From assembly GCA_023457435.1 (NCBI GenBank), contig JAEWLS010000011.1:1-64000 (forward strand): 64,000 bases of DNA, given 5' to 3'. The notes under the pieces are model-generated. The model saw only the letters and a list, made by a program, of their open reading frames with translations, had not been told where the DNA came from and did no database searches. The position numbers and the translations under genes are program-made. Every line of letters begins with the position of its first letter. Positions within the stretch are counted from its first letter, which is position 1. This document shows, in pieces, positions 32,791-46,188 of the stretch. The stretch is from Pseudomonadota bacterium. Its GTDB lineage: Bacteria; Pseudomonadota; Alphaproteobacteria; Rhizobiales; Rhizobiaceae.

Positions 32791-32792
32791 GA

Positions 32793-33119
32793 ATGCCAGC
32801 CAAGTTCATCCCGCAAGTCCTGACCGCAAACCGCCTGACCGACGGCGAGGCCGTCTGGTGGGCAACCGATCAGCGCTGGTCGGAAACCCTGGAAGGCTCC
32901 GACGTCGCCTGGGACCAGGTAGCGGCGGACCAGCTCACGGCGATCGGCAAGGCAGCCTTCGCGAAGAACCAGGTCGTCGACGTCAACCTGATCGACGTGA
33001 CCGTGGACGGCGGCGCGATCACGCCGCTGCGCCTGCGCGAGCGTATCCGCGCCGCCGGCCCAACCAACCGCACCGACCTCGGCAAGCAGGCGCGCCCCGG
33101 CGCCGCCGGCGCCGCCTGA
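32793..33119 (+). CDS. DUF2849 domain protein of the sulfite-reduction operon
   Basis: 108-aa protein with the DUF2849 pattern VLTANRLTDGEAVWW...AIGKAAFAKNQVVDVNLIDV. Its biochemical role is unknown, but in alphaproteobacteria it regularly lies between cysG and cysI, which suggests an accessory role in sulfite reduction. GTG at 32787 (overlapping the cysG stop) and ATG at 32793 are both possible starts. cysI begins 13 bp downstream. Confidence 0.87.
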   Translation: MPAKFIPQVLTANRLTDGEAVWWATDQRWSETLEGSDVAWDQVAADQLTAIGKAAFAKNQVVDVNLIDVTVDGGAITPLRLRERIRAAGPTNRTDLGKQARPGAAGAA

Positions 33120-33132
33120 AAGTTTCCGACCG

Positions 33133-34777
<1,645 letters not shown>

Positions 34778-34803
<26 letters not shown>

Positions 34804-35524
34804 CGCCAGCCTGGCGGCGATCGAGGATGCCGCCGCGCTGGAAGCCCGCTACGGGCGGCTCGAGCCGGAGGATATCATCGGCGCGGCGCTCGAACGCTTC
34901 GGCAGCGGCCTTGCCGCAGTCTCGTCGTTCGGTGCCGATTCGGCGGTGCTCCTGCACATGATCGCGACAGTCGAGCCGTCGCTCGCGGTCGTCTTCCTGG
35001 AGACGCACAAGCATTTCGGCGAGACAATCGAATACCGCGACGCACTTGTGGCGGATCTCGGACTGACGAAGCTGATCGTCATCGAACCCGACGCCGACCA
35101 AATTGCCGCGACCGATCCCCACGGCATGCTGCACAAGGCGAATCCGGATGCCTGCTGCGATCTTCGCAAGACGCAGCCACTGGCGCGCGCGCTGCAGCCG
35201 TACAGAGCGTGGCTGACGGGGCGCAAGCGGCACCAGGCGGCGACCCGCAGCGCGATTCCGGTTTTCGAGGCATCCGGTGGCCGGGTACGCGTCAATCCGC
35301 TTGCCGCCTGGGGAACGTCCGAACTGGTCGCCTACGTCAGGCACCATGCATTGCGCGAGAACCCGCTCGTGGCTTACGGTTATTATTCGATCGGCTGTTT
35401 CCCTTGCACGCAGCCGTCGACGCCCGACGATCCCCGCGCGGGACGCTGGGCCGGGACCGGCAAGACCGAATGCGGCATCCACCTCTCCGGCCTCGACAGG
35501 TCGCTCACCGATTCATCGCTCTAG
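34778..35524 (+). CDS. cysH: Adenylyl-sulfate (APS) reductase-type phosphoadenylyl-sulfate reductase
   Basis: 248-aa PP-loop reductase that turns APS (or PAPS) to sulfite. The PP-loop is SSFGADSAVLLHM, the substrate region is THKHFGETIEYRD, and the redox Cys is in the C-terminal ECGIHLSG. Two further cysteine pairs, C126-C127 (DACCDLRK) and C207/C210 (CFPC), mark the [4Fe-4S] plant/bacterial APS-reductase subtype. The start ATG follows AAGGAGG inside the end of cysI. Next gene DUF934 starts 8 bp later. No cysDN is in view. Confidence 0.93.
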
Positions 35525-35532
35525 GCCTGCTC

Positions 35533-36057
35533 ATGGACGCTCAGACAGAGACGAAGCTGTGGACTGCCGACGGATTCCGCGACGATCCATGGCGGCATGC
35601 CGAGGTTTTCGAGGCCGGTGCCAACGAGAGGACGATCCTGCCGCTTGCCGCATACCTGGCACTCGATGACGAGACGCGGCGCGCTGGGGCGGACCGACTT
35701 GGCGTTTCGTTCCTGCCTGCAGAGCCGGTCTCGGCGATCGAGCCATACCTGACCGCGCTGCCGCTCGTGGCGCTGGTTTTTCCCGCCTTCAACGACGGGC
35801 GCTCTTACTCGAAGGCGGAATTGCTGCGGCGTGCCGGCTTCGGCGGGACGCTGAGGGCCACGGGCGACGTGCTGATCGATCAGATCGCGCTCATGCAGCG
35901 TGTCGGGTTCGACGAGTTTGAGATCAGTAACACAACGGCACTGAAGCGCCTGGAGGCCGGGCGAAGCGGCGGCCTGCCGCTATACTACCAGCCTGCGGGT
36001 CGCGACGACGCTGCGGGCGAGACCTATTCGTGGCGCCGCCGCCCGTCGAGGGGCTAG
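35533..36057 (+). CDS. DUF934 domain protein of sulfate assimilation
   Basis: 174-aa protein with the DUF934 pattern: VSFLPAEPVSAIEPYLTALP, LVFPAFNDGRSYSKAELLRR, GTLRATGDVLIDQIALMQRV and GFDEFEIS. The family always travels with cysI/cysH and is thought to help sulfite reduction, possibly electron delivery, but has no visible cofactor site. It ends the operon; the minus-strand small gene overlaps its last codon. Confidence 0.9.
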   Translation: MDAQTETKLWTADGFRDDPWRHAEVFEAGANERTILPLAAYLALDDETRRAGADRLGVSFLPAEPVSAIEPYLTALPLVALVFPAFNDGRSYSKAELLRRAGFGGTLRATGDVLIDQIALMQRVGFDEFEISNTTALKRLEAGRSGGLPLYYQPAGRDDAAGETYSWRRRPSRG

Positions 36058-36242
36058 CAGTAGCGGCGCTCGACCTTGTCGAGTTCACCGAGCAGCCGGG
36101 CAAAGCGCGCCGGCAGGTCCTTCTCCACACGGAACTGCGGCAGCCGGGAGACATCGCGGCGGATTTCGGAATTCGACGCCTGGCGGCGCAGCGCTTGCGC
36201 TACGGCCTTGTCGGCATCGACGTCTTCATAGCCACCGGACAT
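36054..36242 (-). CDS. Small conserved-looking protein, unknown function
   Basis: 62-aa charged, mainly helical-looking protein (MSGGYEDVDADKAVAQALRR...KDLPARFARLLGELDKVERR). The composition is protein-like, and the ATG at 36242 has AGAGGC 7 nt upstream; a GTG two codons earlier is in frame. It is convergent with DUF934 and overlaps it by 4 bp. No family recognised; the plus-strand frame over the same bases lacks a ribosome site. Confidence 0.5.
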   Translation of the reverse strand: MSGGYEDVDADKAVAQALRRQASNSEIRRDVSRLPQFRVEKDLPARFARLLGELDKVERRYC

Positions 36243-36319
36243 GATCACAGCCTCTGTTACGCCGACAAAACCCCACAGCGCGCGGATCAGTTCCCGGAAA
36301 AGCGCTATGTGTCAGAGGT

Positions 36320-36349
36320 TTGAACGGTTTGGTAAAGTTTGAATTAAAT
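36320..36349 (+). promoter_or_regulatory. Candidate promoter for the KTSC gene
   Basis: TTGAAC and TTAAAT are 18 nt apart in the only AT-rich patch of the 200-bp gap, about 95 bp upstream of the KTSC start. Match quality is modest. The rest of the gap (36243-36319, 36350-36442) shows nothing clear except the GAGGAG ribosome site. Confidence 0.3.
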
Positions 36350-36442
36350 TCGGGTAAGCCTGCTCGGCGCGCTGCGGACGCAGGTGAGGGTTAAGGAACC
36401 GTTGCGAATACCTCGTCGTTTTGCCGTCGAGGAGAGCAAGAT

Positions 36443-36643
36443 ATGCCTTCGACAGCGATCAGCCGGATTGTCTACGACGAAGACTCCCGCGTGATGTCGG
36501 TCTGGTTCGTCGAGAGTGGGCAGAGATATGACTACATCGACGTCCCGCCGCACGCGGCGGCGGCGTTCCGTCGCGCGCCGTCGAAAGGGCGGCACTTCGT
36601 GGCATTCGTGCGCGACCGCTACGACTTCAAGCGCGTCGCGTGA
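36443..36643 (+). CDS. KTSC domain protein
   Basis: 66-aa protein covering the whole KTSC domain: STAISRIVYDEDSRVMSVWF then GQRYDYIDVPPHAAAAF, ending in HFVAFVRDRYDFKRVA. The domain occurs alone or beside nucleic-acid enzymes; no firm function is established. GAGGAG lies 9 nt upstream of the ATG. It is convergent with a LigC-like DNA ligase 3 bp away, which may or may not be meaningful. Confidence 0.88.
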   Translation: MPSTAISRIVYDEDSRVMSVWFVESGQRYDYIDVPPHAAAAFRRAPSKGRHFVAFVRDRYDFKRVA

Positions 36644-36646
36644 AGG

Positions 36647-37645
36647 TCAGTCCAATTGATCCATCCGGCACTGGCGGGGTGCCTTGTCAGAACGCCAGCG
36701 CACCAAGCGCGTCCCATGGCGGAAACGTTCGCCGGTCACGTGGTCAAACAGCACTTCCACCACCAGTTGGGGACGTAGCGGTACCCACTGCCCGCTGCGC
36801 TCCGTGCTCCAGCGGCTTGGTCCGCCGGGCGCCCGACCTGTGAACCCGGGCTCCTCGCGCAGCGCTTCAAGCCTCGCCGTCAGCTCGGCGCGCTCTTCAT
36901 TGGCGATCGTCGAGGTGAAGCCGACATGGTTGAGCAGCCCGTTATCATCGTAGAGGCCGAGAAGCAGCGAGCCGACCTGCTGCCTGGCCGCGAGATAGCG
37001 GAAGCCACCCACGACACAGTCGGCGGTGCGCAGTCGCTTGACCTTCACCATGGCGCGCTCGCCCGGACGGTAAGGGTCGTCCAGGCGCTTGGCCACCACG
37101 CCATCGGTGGATCCCTCGCCTGCCGCGGTGAGCCAGCGCTGAGCTTCGACCAGATCTGCGGTGTATCGCGACAGGCTCATCGACGGCGAACCGGCCGCTT
37201 CGACGAAGCTGGTCAGAAAGTTGCGCCGTTCCGACAAGGGCAAGGCGAGAAGGTTCCCGGCTTCCGGGTCGGCGAGCATGTCGAAAAGAACCAGCTCTGC
37301 CGGGGTTTCGAGCGCCAGCTTGCTAATCCGGCTCTCGGCGGGATGAAGGCGCATCTGAAGGGCGTCGAACTCGGTCTTGCCACCGCGCTCGATGACGATC
37401 TCGCCGTCGACCACGAAGTTGTCCTGCGGCACCGACTTCACGGCCTCGACCAGTTCCGGGAAGTACCGATGAAGCGGCTTGCCCGACTTGGCGAGCAGCT
37501 CAACGCGGTTGCCCGCGCGAAACGCAAGGCAGCGAAAGCCGTCCCACTTCGGTTCGTAGATCCAGCCGTCGCCCTCGGGCAGCGAATCCGCCCGCCTGGC
37601 CTCCATCGGAGCCGTATCGGTCGGTATGGGGAAACGCGTGGGCAC
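36647..37645 (-). CDS. ATP-dependent DNA ligase (LigC-like)
   Basis: 332-aa stand-alone ATP-dependent ligase with adenylation and OB domains. The nucleophilic Lys33 is in EPKWDGFR (motif I, K-x-D-G). Further motifs are VVDGEIV, LVLFDML, STDGVVAKR and MVKVKRLR (motif V). It lacks the phosphoesterase and polymerase domains of LigD, so it fits the LigC type used in stationary-phase repair. The start is GTG at 37643-37645 with a weak ribosome site. It follows gyrB on the same strand by 36 bp. Confidence 0.9.
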   Translation of the reverse strand: MPTRFPIPTDTAPMEARRADSLPEGDGWIYEPKWDGFRCLAFRAGNRVELLAKSGKPLHRYFPELVEAVKSVPQDNFVVDGEIVIERGGKTEFDALQMRLHPAESRISKLALETPAELVLFDMLADPEAGNLLALPLSERRNFLTSFVEAAGSPSMSLSRYTADLVEAQRWLTAAGEGSTDGVVAKRLDDPYRPGERAMVKVKRLRTADCVVGGFRYLAARQQVGSLLLGLYDDNGLLNHVGFTSTIANEERAELTARLEALREEPGFTGRAPGGPSRWSTERSGQWVPLRPQLVVEVLFDHVTGERFRHGTRLVRWRSDKAPRQCRMDQLD

Positions 37646-37681
37646 GGCGCCTAACGCCGGCGCCGGCTCGACGTTCCGGCC

Positions 37682-40237
<2,556 letters not shown>

Positions 40238-40339
40238 TTAAGGGTCAAGATTACCACTTTTACCGGGCAATTCAGGCGCTTGCGCGGCGGTTGCGCACAG
40301 TTGTGCTACGGCGCGCGAGGTGGATTCAGCGAGCCACTG

Positions 40340-42772
40340 CTAAGGCGTCGTGCGAGCTGCAGCAAGCGCGCGTCCCAGCCCCGCTTCGGCAGCGGCGACC
40401 ACTTCGCGAAAGCGGGCGTTTTCCGGTTCACGACCGGCAACGGCCGCCCAGCCATCGCGGGCCGCCCGGAAGTGGTCCGCGGCAGCGCGCGCCTCGCCGC
40501 GCGCGAGCAGAAGGTCGGCGAGATTGTAATCGGCGATGGCGCGGTCGTATCGCCACGCGATGTTGTCGGGGCTGGCCTCGGTCAACGGCGCAAGCGTGGC
40601 CAAGCTCGTTTCGAAGGAGACGCGGGCCCCCTCCGCATCACCCATGTCGCGCAGCGTGAGACCGATCTCGCGCTCGGCCGCTCCGACATCCCATTGCAGC
40701 GCGGCGATCTCCGGATGCTTGCGGGCCAGCTCGGCGCGGGCGTCGCGGTTGGCGCGCTGCATGGCAATCGCGTCCCGGAACTGCCCAGAACCCTTGAGTG
40801 CCTTGGCAAGACCGTTCAGCGTGGCGATGCGGGAGCGAATGTGGCGCGTCTCTGCGGGCTCGAGCTCCACAAGCTTCTCGTCCTGCGCAAGCGCATCGCG
40901 GAACGCCTGCGACGCGGCGGCAGCGTCTCCGGTGTCGAGGAGCGCATGGGCGACCTTGAAATGGCTGACGCCGAGGTCTTCGGCGACTTCCGCCGCGTCG
41001 GCCTCGGCGCCGTCGAGCGTGGCGGCACGCTGGCGCAACTGGAGCGCCTTTCGGTACGCGGCAAGCGCGCCGGCCGAATCCTCGCGGGTCGACAGGATGC
41101 CGCCGAGATAATCGTGGCTCGTGGCGACCGCGCGCAGGCGCATCGAGTCGGCCGGCGATACGGCCAGCGCCGCTTCGCGCAGGGCAAGTGCCGCCTCGTG
41201 CCGCGACATCGCCGTATCGAAATCGCCGGAAATGCGGGCGAGATCGCCGAGATCGTCCTCGACGCCGGCGATGAGTCGCGCCAGATCCGCCTCCTCGCCG
41301 CGTGCCGGCACGCGGCGTTGCAGAAGTTGCAGCGTCTCTTCGTAGGCAGCCTTGGCCGCGGTCAGATCGCCAAGGTCGCGGCTGATGTCTCCAACTGAGC
41401 GGCCGGCGCGGGCGATCTCGAACATATCATCAATGCTGGCCCGGTCTTCACCGAGCTCGCGATAGAGAGCGAGAACCTCGCGATATGCGGCAACAGCTGA
41501 GCCGTAGTCGAGGCTGGCCTCGTAGGCGCCGGCGGCAAGCCGCCGCGTTGCCGCCTCCGAGCGGGTGCGCGCATCGAGATTGGCACGCAGCGACCGGCGC
41601 GACCGGGCATCGAGCTCGGCCGCTTCGCTCAGCGCGGCGTGGACCTCGGCGAAGGCGCCGACTGCCAGGCGTTCTTCGGCGCGCAGCCGCAGCACCGTCA
41701 CCGCCGGATCGTCCGACGACAGCGCCCGCATCTCGCCGCGCACCTTGACGAAGGCGCTTGCCGCGGCTTCCAGCTCGACGCGGCGGTCGTCCGGATCGCG
41801 CGAGGCGAGGTCGGCCGACAACAGGGCGGCATAGAGCGGGGCGAGCGGCATGTCGGCGTCCGAAGCCACCGCTTCCACCTCCGCACGCATCTGCGGCGTG
41901 ACATCCGCCATGGCGAGCAGCAGCCGTTCGCGCTCGGGCAACTCGCCGCGCTGGGCAGCGAAGAAGAGCGCCGGCAGCCCACTCTCGACATAGGGCAACT
42001 GCGCGCCTTCCGTGGCGTCGTAGACCGCCTGCTGGACCAGGGTCAGCACGGATCGGATCTCGAGGCCGTCGGTCGCCAGATAACGCGCGAGAGCGCCGGT
42101 GAACGGCGAGTTCTCGCCATCGCCGTCGCCGGCGGTCCTGCCCGGGGCGGCGGCGAAGGCGAACAGCACGTTCTCCGCCCTGCCGACGCGTCCTAATCCC
42201 GGCCTGACATCGGCGGAGACCGAAAGCGCCGTCGCGCCGCGCCCGTCGGCGGCAGTCGTTCCAAAGGGATCGTTGCGGCAGGCGTCAAGGACGATGAGGC
42301 CGACCGGCGCGACCGCGGCCACCGTCTCGCGCAACTCCTCCAGCGGCAGGCTGGTCTGCTCCAGAGCCTGCCGCGACGACGCGTCGGCGTCGACAGGCAG
42401 GAGGCTGTTCACCCCGGCAATTTCGACGCCGTGCCCGGCGAAGTAGATCAAGGCAACGTCGGCGCCGGCGCCATCCTCGCGGAAGTCCGCAAGCGCGCGG
42501 CGCATGCGGCGCAAATCGCGGTCAGTCTCGCTCGTTACCTCGAACCCAAGCGCCTCGAGCGCGCGCTCGATGGCTCGCGCGTCGTTCACGGCGTTGGCGA
42601 GAGGACGGAGCGTCTCGTATTTGTCGGCGCCCATGACGAGTGCGACGCGGCGCTCAGCGAGCGCGGGCGCGCCGGCCATCAGCACGATCAGGAAACCAAC
42701 GACGAACCGCACGGCATGCCCCGGTAGACGCTGAAGATTTCCACGCGATTGCGGCAAGCGCAAGGACGCCAT
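40340..42772 (-). CDS. Exported caspase-family (peptidase C14) protein with TPR repeats
   Basis: 810-aa protein. An N-terminal signal (hydrophobic core VRFVVGFLIVLMAGAPALA, cleavage near 39) is followed by a caspase p20-like domain with RVALVMGADKYETLRPL, catalytic His114 in YFAGHG and Cys165 in LDACRNDPFG, so an active metacaspase-like (Arg/Lys-directed) protease is possible. From about residue 300 to the end, helical repeats resembling TPRs form a protein-interaction platform (for example AVAAYREVLALYRELGEDRA). ATG at 42772 is used; a GTG at codon 21 is a possible shorter start. It lies 186 bp upstream of gyrB on the same strand. Its partners and substrates are unknown. Confidence 0.85.
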   Translation of the reverse strand: MASLRLPQSRGNLQRLPGHAVRFVVGFLIVLMAGAPALAERRVALVMGADKYETLRPLANAVNDARAIERALEALGFEVTSETDRDLRRMRRALADFREDGAGADVALIYFAGHGVEIAGVNSLLPVDADASSRQALEQTSLPLEELRETVAAVAPVGLIVLDACRNDPFGTTAADGRGATALSVSADVRPGLGRVGRAENVLFAFAAAPGRTAGDGDGENSPFTGALARYLATDGLEIRSVLTLVQQAVYDATEGAQLPYVESGLPALFFAAQRGELPERERLLLAMADVTPQMRAEVEAVASDADMPLAPLYAALLSADLASRDPDDRRVELEAAASAFVKVRGEMRALSSDDPAVTVLRLRAEERLAVGAFAEVHAALSEAAELDARSRRSLRANLDARTRSEAATRRLAAGAYEASLDYGSAVAAYREVLALYRELGEDRASIDDMFEIARAGRSVGDISRDLGDLTAAKAAYEETLQLLQRRVPARGEEADLARLIAGVEDDLGDLARISGDFDTAMSRHEAALALREAALAVSPADSMRLRAVATSHDYLGGILSTREDSAGALAAYRKALQLRQRAATLDGAEADAAEVAEDLGVSHFKVAHALLDTGDAAAASQAFRDALAQDEKLVELEPAETRHIRSRIATLNGLAKALKGSGQFRDAIAMQRANRDARAELARKHPEIAALQWDVGAAEREIGLTLRDMGDAEGARVSFETSLATLAPLTEASPDNIAWRYDRAIADYNLADLLLARGEARAAADHFRAARDGWAAVAGREPENARFREVVAAAEAGLGRALAAARTTP

Positions 42773-42880
42773 CGCCGCGTCATTTGCATCAAATTGTCGG
42801 GCGCGGTGGAGCAGAACTGCAAAGATTCGGCGCTAGGAGTGTCGCCATGCGGGGGTCGTGTTCCCGTTGGGGCAAATGCA

Positions 42881-43201
42881 ATGATCTACTCGACATCGGA
42901 TGTCGCGCGGCAAGCGCGCCCGAGCCTTGAAAGCGCCACCGCGAACCTTCAGCGGGCCAGTGAGCGAGTGCGCGCCGGGCTCAAGCTCGAACATGCAGCC
43001 GCACCGCAATATGCGACTGATGCGCAACCGAGCTTCGGCGCGCCGATCATGGATCGGGTCGAGTCTGCCGTGCGGCAATTCGTCAAACCCGAGATCTCGG
43101 CGGCGGATGCCGGCAAGATCGCGGCAGAGGCGGCACGCAACCTCGCGACGCAATACCTGTCCATGGCCAATGCGCAACCGCAGGCGCTGAGGCAGGTCTA
43201 G
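42881..43201 (+). CDS. Small hypothetical protein
   Basis: 106-aa protein starting MIYSTSDVARQARPSLESAT, mostly helical with Ala/Arg-rich segments (ATANLQRASERVRAGLKLEH) and ending in SMANAQPQALRQV. No signal peptide, membrane segment or family is recognised. The ATG at 42881 has only GGGGC upstream. It is divergent from the caspase gene (108 bp) and convergent with yraN (35 bp). Amphipathic composition supports a real gene, but nothing else does. Confidence 0.5.
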   Translation: MIYSTSDVARQARPSLESATANLQRASERVRAGLKLEHAAAPQYATDAQPSFGAPIMDRVESAVRQFVKPEISAADAGKIAAEAARNLATQYLSMANAQPQALRQV

Positions 43202-43236
43202 ACCTGCCATTGCTTGACCGGAAAGCGCATTCGCCT

Positions 43237-43614
43237 TCAGCGTCCGCGAAAAATGTCCGGGACATGCACCGGCCAGCACCGCGGCAGCACGGCGACGAGG
43301 TCGTAGCGCACCGACAGGCGCGCACGATCGTCTTGTCTTGCCAGCCAGAGATCGGCCGCGCCGTCGATACGGCGCTGCGACATGCGGCCGACCGCATCCA
43401 TCGCCTCGGCCAGGCTGTTGCGAACCTTCACTTCGACAATGGCAACGAGGTCGCCGCGCCTGGCGATAAGGTCGATTTCGCCGAGCGGCGTCCGATAGCG
43501 TTTCGCGACGATGCGGTAGCCCTTCAACCGTAGCGCCATGGCGGCCAGCCATTCGCCACGGTGGCCGCGCCGGTAGTGGCGCACGCGTCCGGCGTCAGGC
43601 GCCGCGCGTGCCAT
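43237..43614 (-). CDS. YraN/UPF0102 family nuclease-like protein
   Basis: 125-aa protein of the restriction-endonuclease-like fold: [20 protein letters not shown] at the start, [20 protein letters not shown] carrying the D...E-x-K site, and [14 protein letters not shown]. YraN proteins next to rsmI are conserved across bacteria and may act in DNA processing or recombination. Start ATG at 43612-43614; it overlaps the 3' end of rsmI by 20 bp and is probably co-transcribed with it. Confidence 0.92.
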   Translation of the reverse strand: MARAAPDAGRVRHYRRGHRGEWLAAMALRLKGYRIVAKRYRTPLGEIDLIARRGDLVAIVEVKVRNSLAEAMDAVGRMSQRRIDGAADLWLARQDDRARLSVRYDLVAVLPRCWPVHVPDIFRGR

Positions 43615-44506
43615 CGCCCTTCAACTCCATCAGCCTGCGATAGAGGTCCGGCTTCTTCAGGCCGGTCTGGCGTGCGGCCTCGGCCGCCGCCTTGGACGAG
43701 CCGAGTTCGGCGGCAAGCGACAGCAGCAACGCATCGACGTCGGAAGCTGCCGGCGCCTCCGCCGGCAGGGGCGGCCCGACGCAGACGACGACCTCGCCGC
43801 GCGGCGGGCCGCTTTCCGCGTAGTGCGCGGCGAGCACAGACAATTGCGCCGCACGCACTTCCTCGAATGTCTTGGTCAACTCGCGGCAGACGGCGGCAGG
43901 CCGGTCGCCCAGCGCCTCGCGCATTGCCGCGAGTGCCTCGGGCAGGCGATTGGGGGATTCGAAGAATATCAGCGTTCCGGGGACGGTCGAGAGCTCCTCC
44001 AGCCGCGTCGCGCGCGGCCCTCCCTTCACCGGCAGAAACCCCGCGAAGAAGAAGGCGTCGGTCGGCAGGCCGGACGCCGTCAGCGCGGCAAGCGCCGCGG
44101 ACGGCCCCGGAACCGGGACCACCGGAATGCCTTCGGCGCGCACAGCTTCCACCAGCCGGAAGCCGGGATCCGAGACGAGCGGCGTTCCGGCGTCGGACAC
44201 CAGAGCCACGCTGCGCCCCTGCTGGAGCGCTGCCAGCAGGCGAGGGCCCGCCTCGGCGGCATTATGTTCATGGTAGGCGACAGGGCGCTGCCTGATGCCG
44301 TAGCGCGCGAGCAGCGTGCGTGTGACGCGGGTGTCCTCGCAGGCAAGCACATCGGCCGCAGCGAGCGTTTCGAGGGCGCGGAGGGTAACGTCGCCGAGAT
44401 TGCCAATAGGCGTCGCGACGAGGTAGAGCGCGGCGGCAAGCGGCCGGGCAGGCATTTCGGCCTGCCCGATCAGAAAGCTCCGCTTGTCGTCGGTCTCGAC
44501 CGTCAT
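43595..44506 (-). CDS. rsmI: 16S rRNA (cytidine-1402-2'-O)-methyltransferase
   Basis: 303-aa tetrapyrrole-methylase-fold enzyme that 2'-O-methylates C1402 in the decoding centre. Signatures: [62 protein letters not shown] and [13 protein letters not shown]-terminal HTH-like tail [19 protein letters not shown] at 44504-44506 is preferred over the upstream in-frame extension to 44599, which is divergent-promoter sequence. Downstream overlap with yraN. Confidence 0.95.
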   Translation of the reverse strand: MTVETDDKRSFLIGQAEMPARPLAAALYLVATPIGNLGDVTLRALETLAAADVLACEDTRVTRTLLARYGIRQRPVAYHEHNAAEAGPRLLAALQQGRSVALVSDAGTPLVSDPGFRLVEAVRAEGIPVVPVPGPSAALAALTASGLPTDAFFFAGFLPVKGGPRATRLEELSTVPGTLIFFESPNRLPEALAAMREALGDRPAAVCRELTKTFEEVRAAQLSVLAAHYAESGPPRGEVVVCVGPPLPAEAPAASDVDALLLSLAAELGSSKAAAEAARQTGLKKPDLYRRLMELKGDGTRGA

Positions 44507-44638
44507 CGCACCGCCTGCCGACCCCTCCCGACAGCGACATGTCAGCAGGGCGCTCTGGACCATAGCTTGGCCGGTGCCGTGGGATGGCGTGGCCTTCAAT
44601 CGTTCTATATAGACCCGCGCCTCATTGGAACGTCAGTC

Positions 44639-45892
44639 ATGTCGGCTTTGACCGGTTCGCGCCGGAAGGCGGCGATTGCCTTCATCTTCGTCACCGCGGT
44701 GCTCGACATCGTGGCGATGGGCATCATCATCCCCGTCCTGCCACCCCTGATCGAGGAGTTCGCCGGATCGAGCGCCAATGCGGGCTGGATCAACGGCATC
44801 TTCGTCGCCTTGTGGGCCGGCATGCAGTTCATCTGCTCGCCGATCATCGGTTCGCTCTCGGACCGGTACGGCCGCAGGCCGGTGATCCTGCTGTCGACGA
44901 TCGGCCTGTCGCTCGACTACGTGCTCATGGCGCTGGCGCCGAACCTGTGGTGGCTGGCGCTCGGCCGGATCATCGCCGGCGTCACCTCGTCGAGCTTCAC
45001 CACGGTGTACGCCTACATGGCCGACGTGACGCCGCCCGAAGGCCGGGCGCGCGCCTACGGGCTGATCGGGGCTGCCTTCGGCGGCGGCTTCATCCTCGGG
45101 CCGCTGCTGGGCGGTGTGCTGGGCGAGATTGGACCGCGCGCACCGTTCTGGTTCGCCGCCGGCATGTCCGGGCTCGCCTTCCTGTACGGCCTGTTCGTGC
45201 TACCGGAATCGCTGGCACCGGAGAAGCGCATGGCGTTTTCCTGGAAGCGTGCCAATCCCGTCGGTGCGATGGTCCTGCTCAGGCGGCATGCCGAGCTGAC
45301 CGGCCTGGCCGTCGTCACCTTCCTGCTGCACTTCTCGCATCACATATTCTCGGCGGTCTGGGTCCTCTACGCCGGCTACCGCTACGGCTGGACGCCCTGG
45401 CAGGTGGGCGTGCTGCTTGCCTGCGTCGGGGTCGCCGACATGATCGTCCAGGGTCTGGTCGTCGGGCCGTTGGTGAAGCGGTTCGGGGATCGTCCGGTCA
45501 TGGTCTTCGGCCTCTTCGGCGGCGCCGTCGGCATCACGATGATGGGCATCGCGTGGGAAGGCTGGATGCAGTTCGCGGCGATTGCGCCGAACGCGCTGTG
45601 GGGTCTTGCCATGCCCACGCTGCAGTCGCTGATGACGCGGCTGGTCTCCGAGAGCGAACAGGGGCAGCTGCAGGGCGCGAACATGAGCGTCGCCTCGATC
45701 GCCGGCATCGCCTCCCCGGTCTTCTTCGGCGGCGTCTACGCCTATTCGGTTGGCCCGGGCCTGCCGATCGAATGGTCAGGACTTGCCTTCTACATCGCCG
45801 CGGCAATCCTGTTGCTGGCGGCGCTGGTCGGCTGGCGCGTCTCGGCGAATGCGGGGCGGGCAGAAAGACTTGCCGCAGGGGCGGCGGAATAG
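44639..45892 (+). CDS. MFS transporter, tetracycline-efflux-like (TCR/Tet family)
   Basis: 417-aa inner-membrane antiporter-type MFS protein with 12 predicted helices. Motif A is [14 protein letters not shown], motif C-like segments are [19 protein letters not shown]. The N-terminus [20 protein letters not shown] strongly recalls TetA(A/C)-type proteins, though Rhizobiales carry many chromosomal relatives of unknown substrate, so resistance should not be assumed. The ATG at 44639 lacks a strong ribosome site. It is divergent from rsmI and followed by a hairpin terminator at 45926. Confidence 0.9.
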   Translation: MSALTGSRRKAAIAFIFVTAVLDIVAMGIIIPVLPPLIEEFAGSSANAGWINGIFVALWAGMQFICSPIIGSLSDRYGRRPVILLSTIGLSLDYVLMALAPNLWWLALGRIIAGVTSSSFTTVYAYMADVTPPEGRARAYGLIGAAFGGGFILGPLLGGVLGEIGPRAPFWFAAGMSGLAFLYGLFVLPESLAPEKRMAFSWKRANPVGAMVLLRRHAELTGLAVVTFLLHFSHHIFSAVWVLYAGYRYGWTPWQVGVLLACVGVADMIVQGLVVGPLVKRFGDRPVMVFGLFGGAVGITMMGIAWEGWMQFAAIAPNALWGLAMPTLQSLMTRLVSESEQGQLQGANMSVASIAGIASPVFFGGVYAYSVGPGLPIEWSGLAFYIAAAILLLAALVGWRVSANAGRAERLAAGAAE

Positions 45893-45925
45893 AGCCTGCC
45901 GCTGCGTCAGGCAGTCACTGGGAAC

Positions 45926-45950
45926 AAACCGGGCAGCCTGCCGGTTTCAT
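45926..45950 (+). terminator. Probable terminator after the MFS gene
   Basis: AAACCGG (45926-45932) pairs with CCGGTTT (45941-45947) around an 8-nt loop, 34 bp after the stop. The T-run is short (TTT), so efficiency is uncertain. Confidence 0.5.
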
Positions 45951-45974
45951 GGGCATCTCGAGGAGGAGATGCCC
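45951..45974 (+). promoter_or_regulatory. Hairpin that carries a Shine-Dalgarno in its loop
   Basis: GGGCATCTC (45951-45959) and GAGATGCCC (45966-45974) form a perfect 9-bp stem; the loop GAGGAG and adjoining GAG make an ideal ribosome site ending 7-10 nt before an ATG at 45976. Such a fold could gate translation of the short frame that follows. Confidence 0.45.
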
Positions 45975-45975
45975 G

Positions 45976-46188
45976 ATGTCGCTCATCATCCAGGACGCGT
46001 ACGATCCCTATTATGCAGGCCGCGACAGCGGCCGTCAGGCCGCCAAGTCAGCGACCACGGCGTCCAGAACCACCATTCCGGACGGGGTAGCGCGTAGCCG
46101 CGAGTTGCCCACCGGCTCGACCAGTCGTTCATTGAGCAGGACCGCCAGCCGTTTCTCCGACAAGGGCCGGCCCGCGAGAGCCTCGTAG
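45976..46188 (+). CDS. Possible small ORF antisense to the end of hemW
   Basis: 70-codon frame beginning [20 protein letters not shown], behind the hairpin-borne ribosome site. The first 20 residues look protein-like; the rest is Ser/Thr/Arg-rich and lies antisense to the last 150 bp of hemW, so the C-terminal part could be a shadow. It may be a genuine small protein with a recent extension, or noise. Confidence 0.3.
   Translation: MSLIIQDAYDPYYAGRDSGRQAAKSATTASRTTIPDGVARSRELPTGSTSRSLSRTASRFSDKGRPARAS

Noticed and set aside
36030..36323. 97-codon plus-strand frame opposite the small minus-strand gene
   Set aside because: No ribosome site and starts inside DUF934; the minus-strand frame has better composition and a ribosome site.
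44639..45892. Calling the Tet-like MFS protein a tetracycline resistance gene
   Set aside because: The N-terminal likeness is family-level; the gene sits in a housekeeping region without mobile-element signs, and many chromosomal relatives have unknown substrates.
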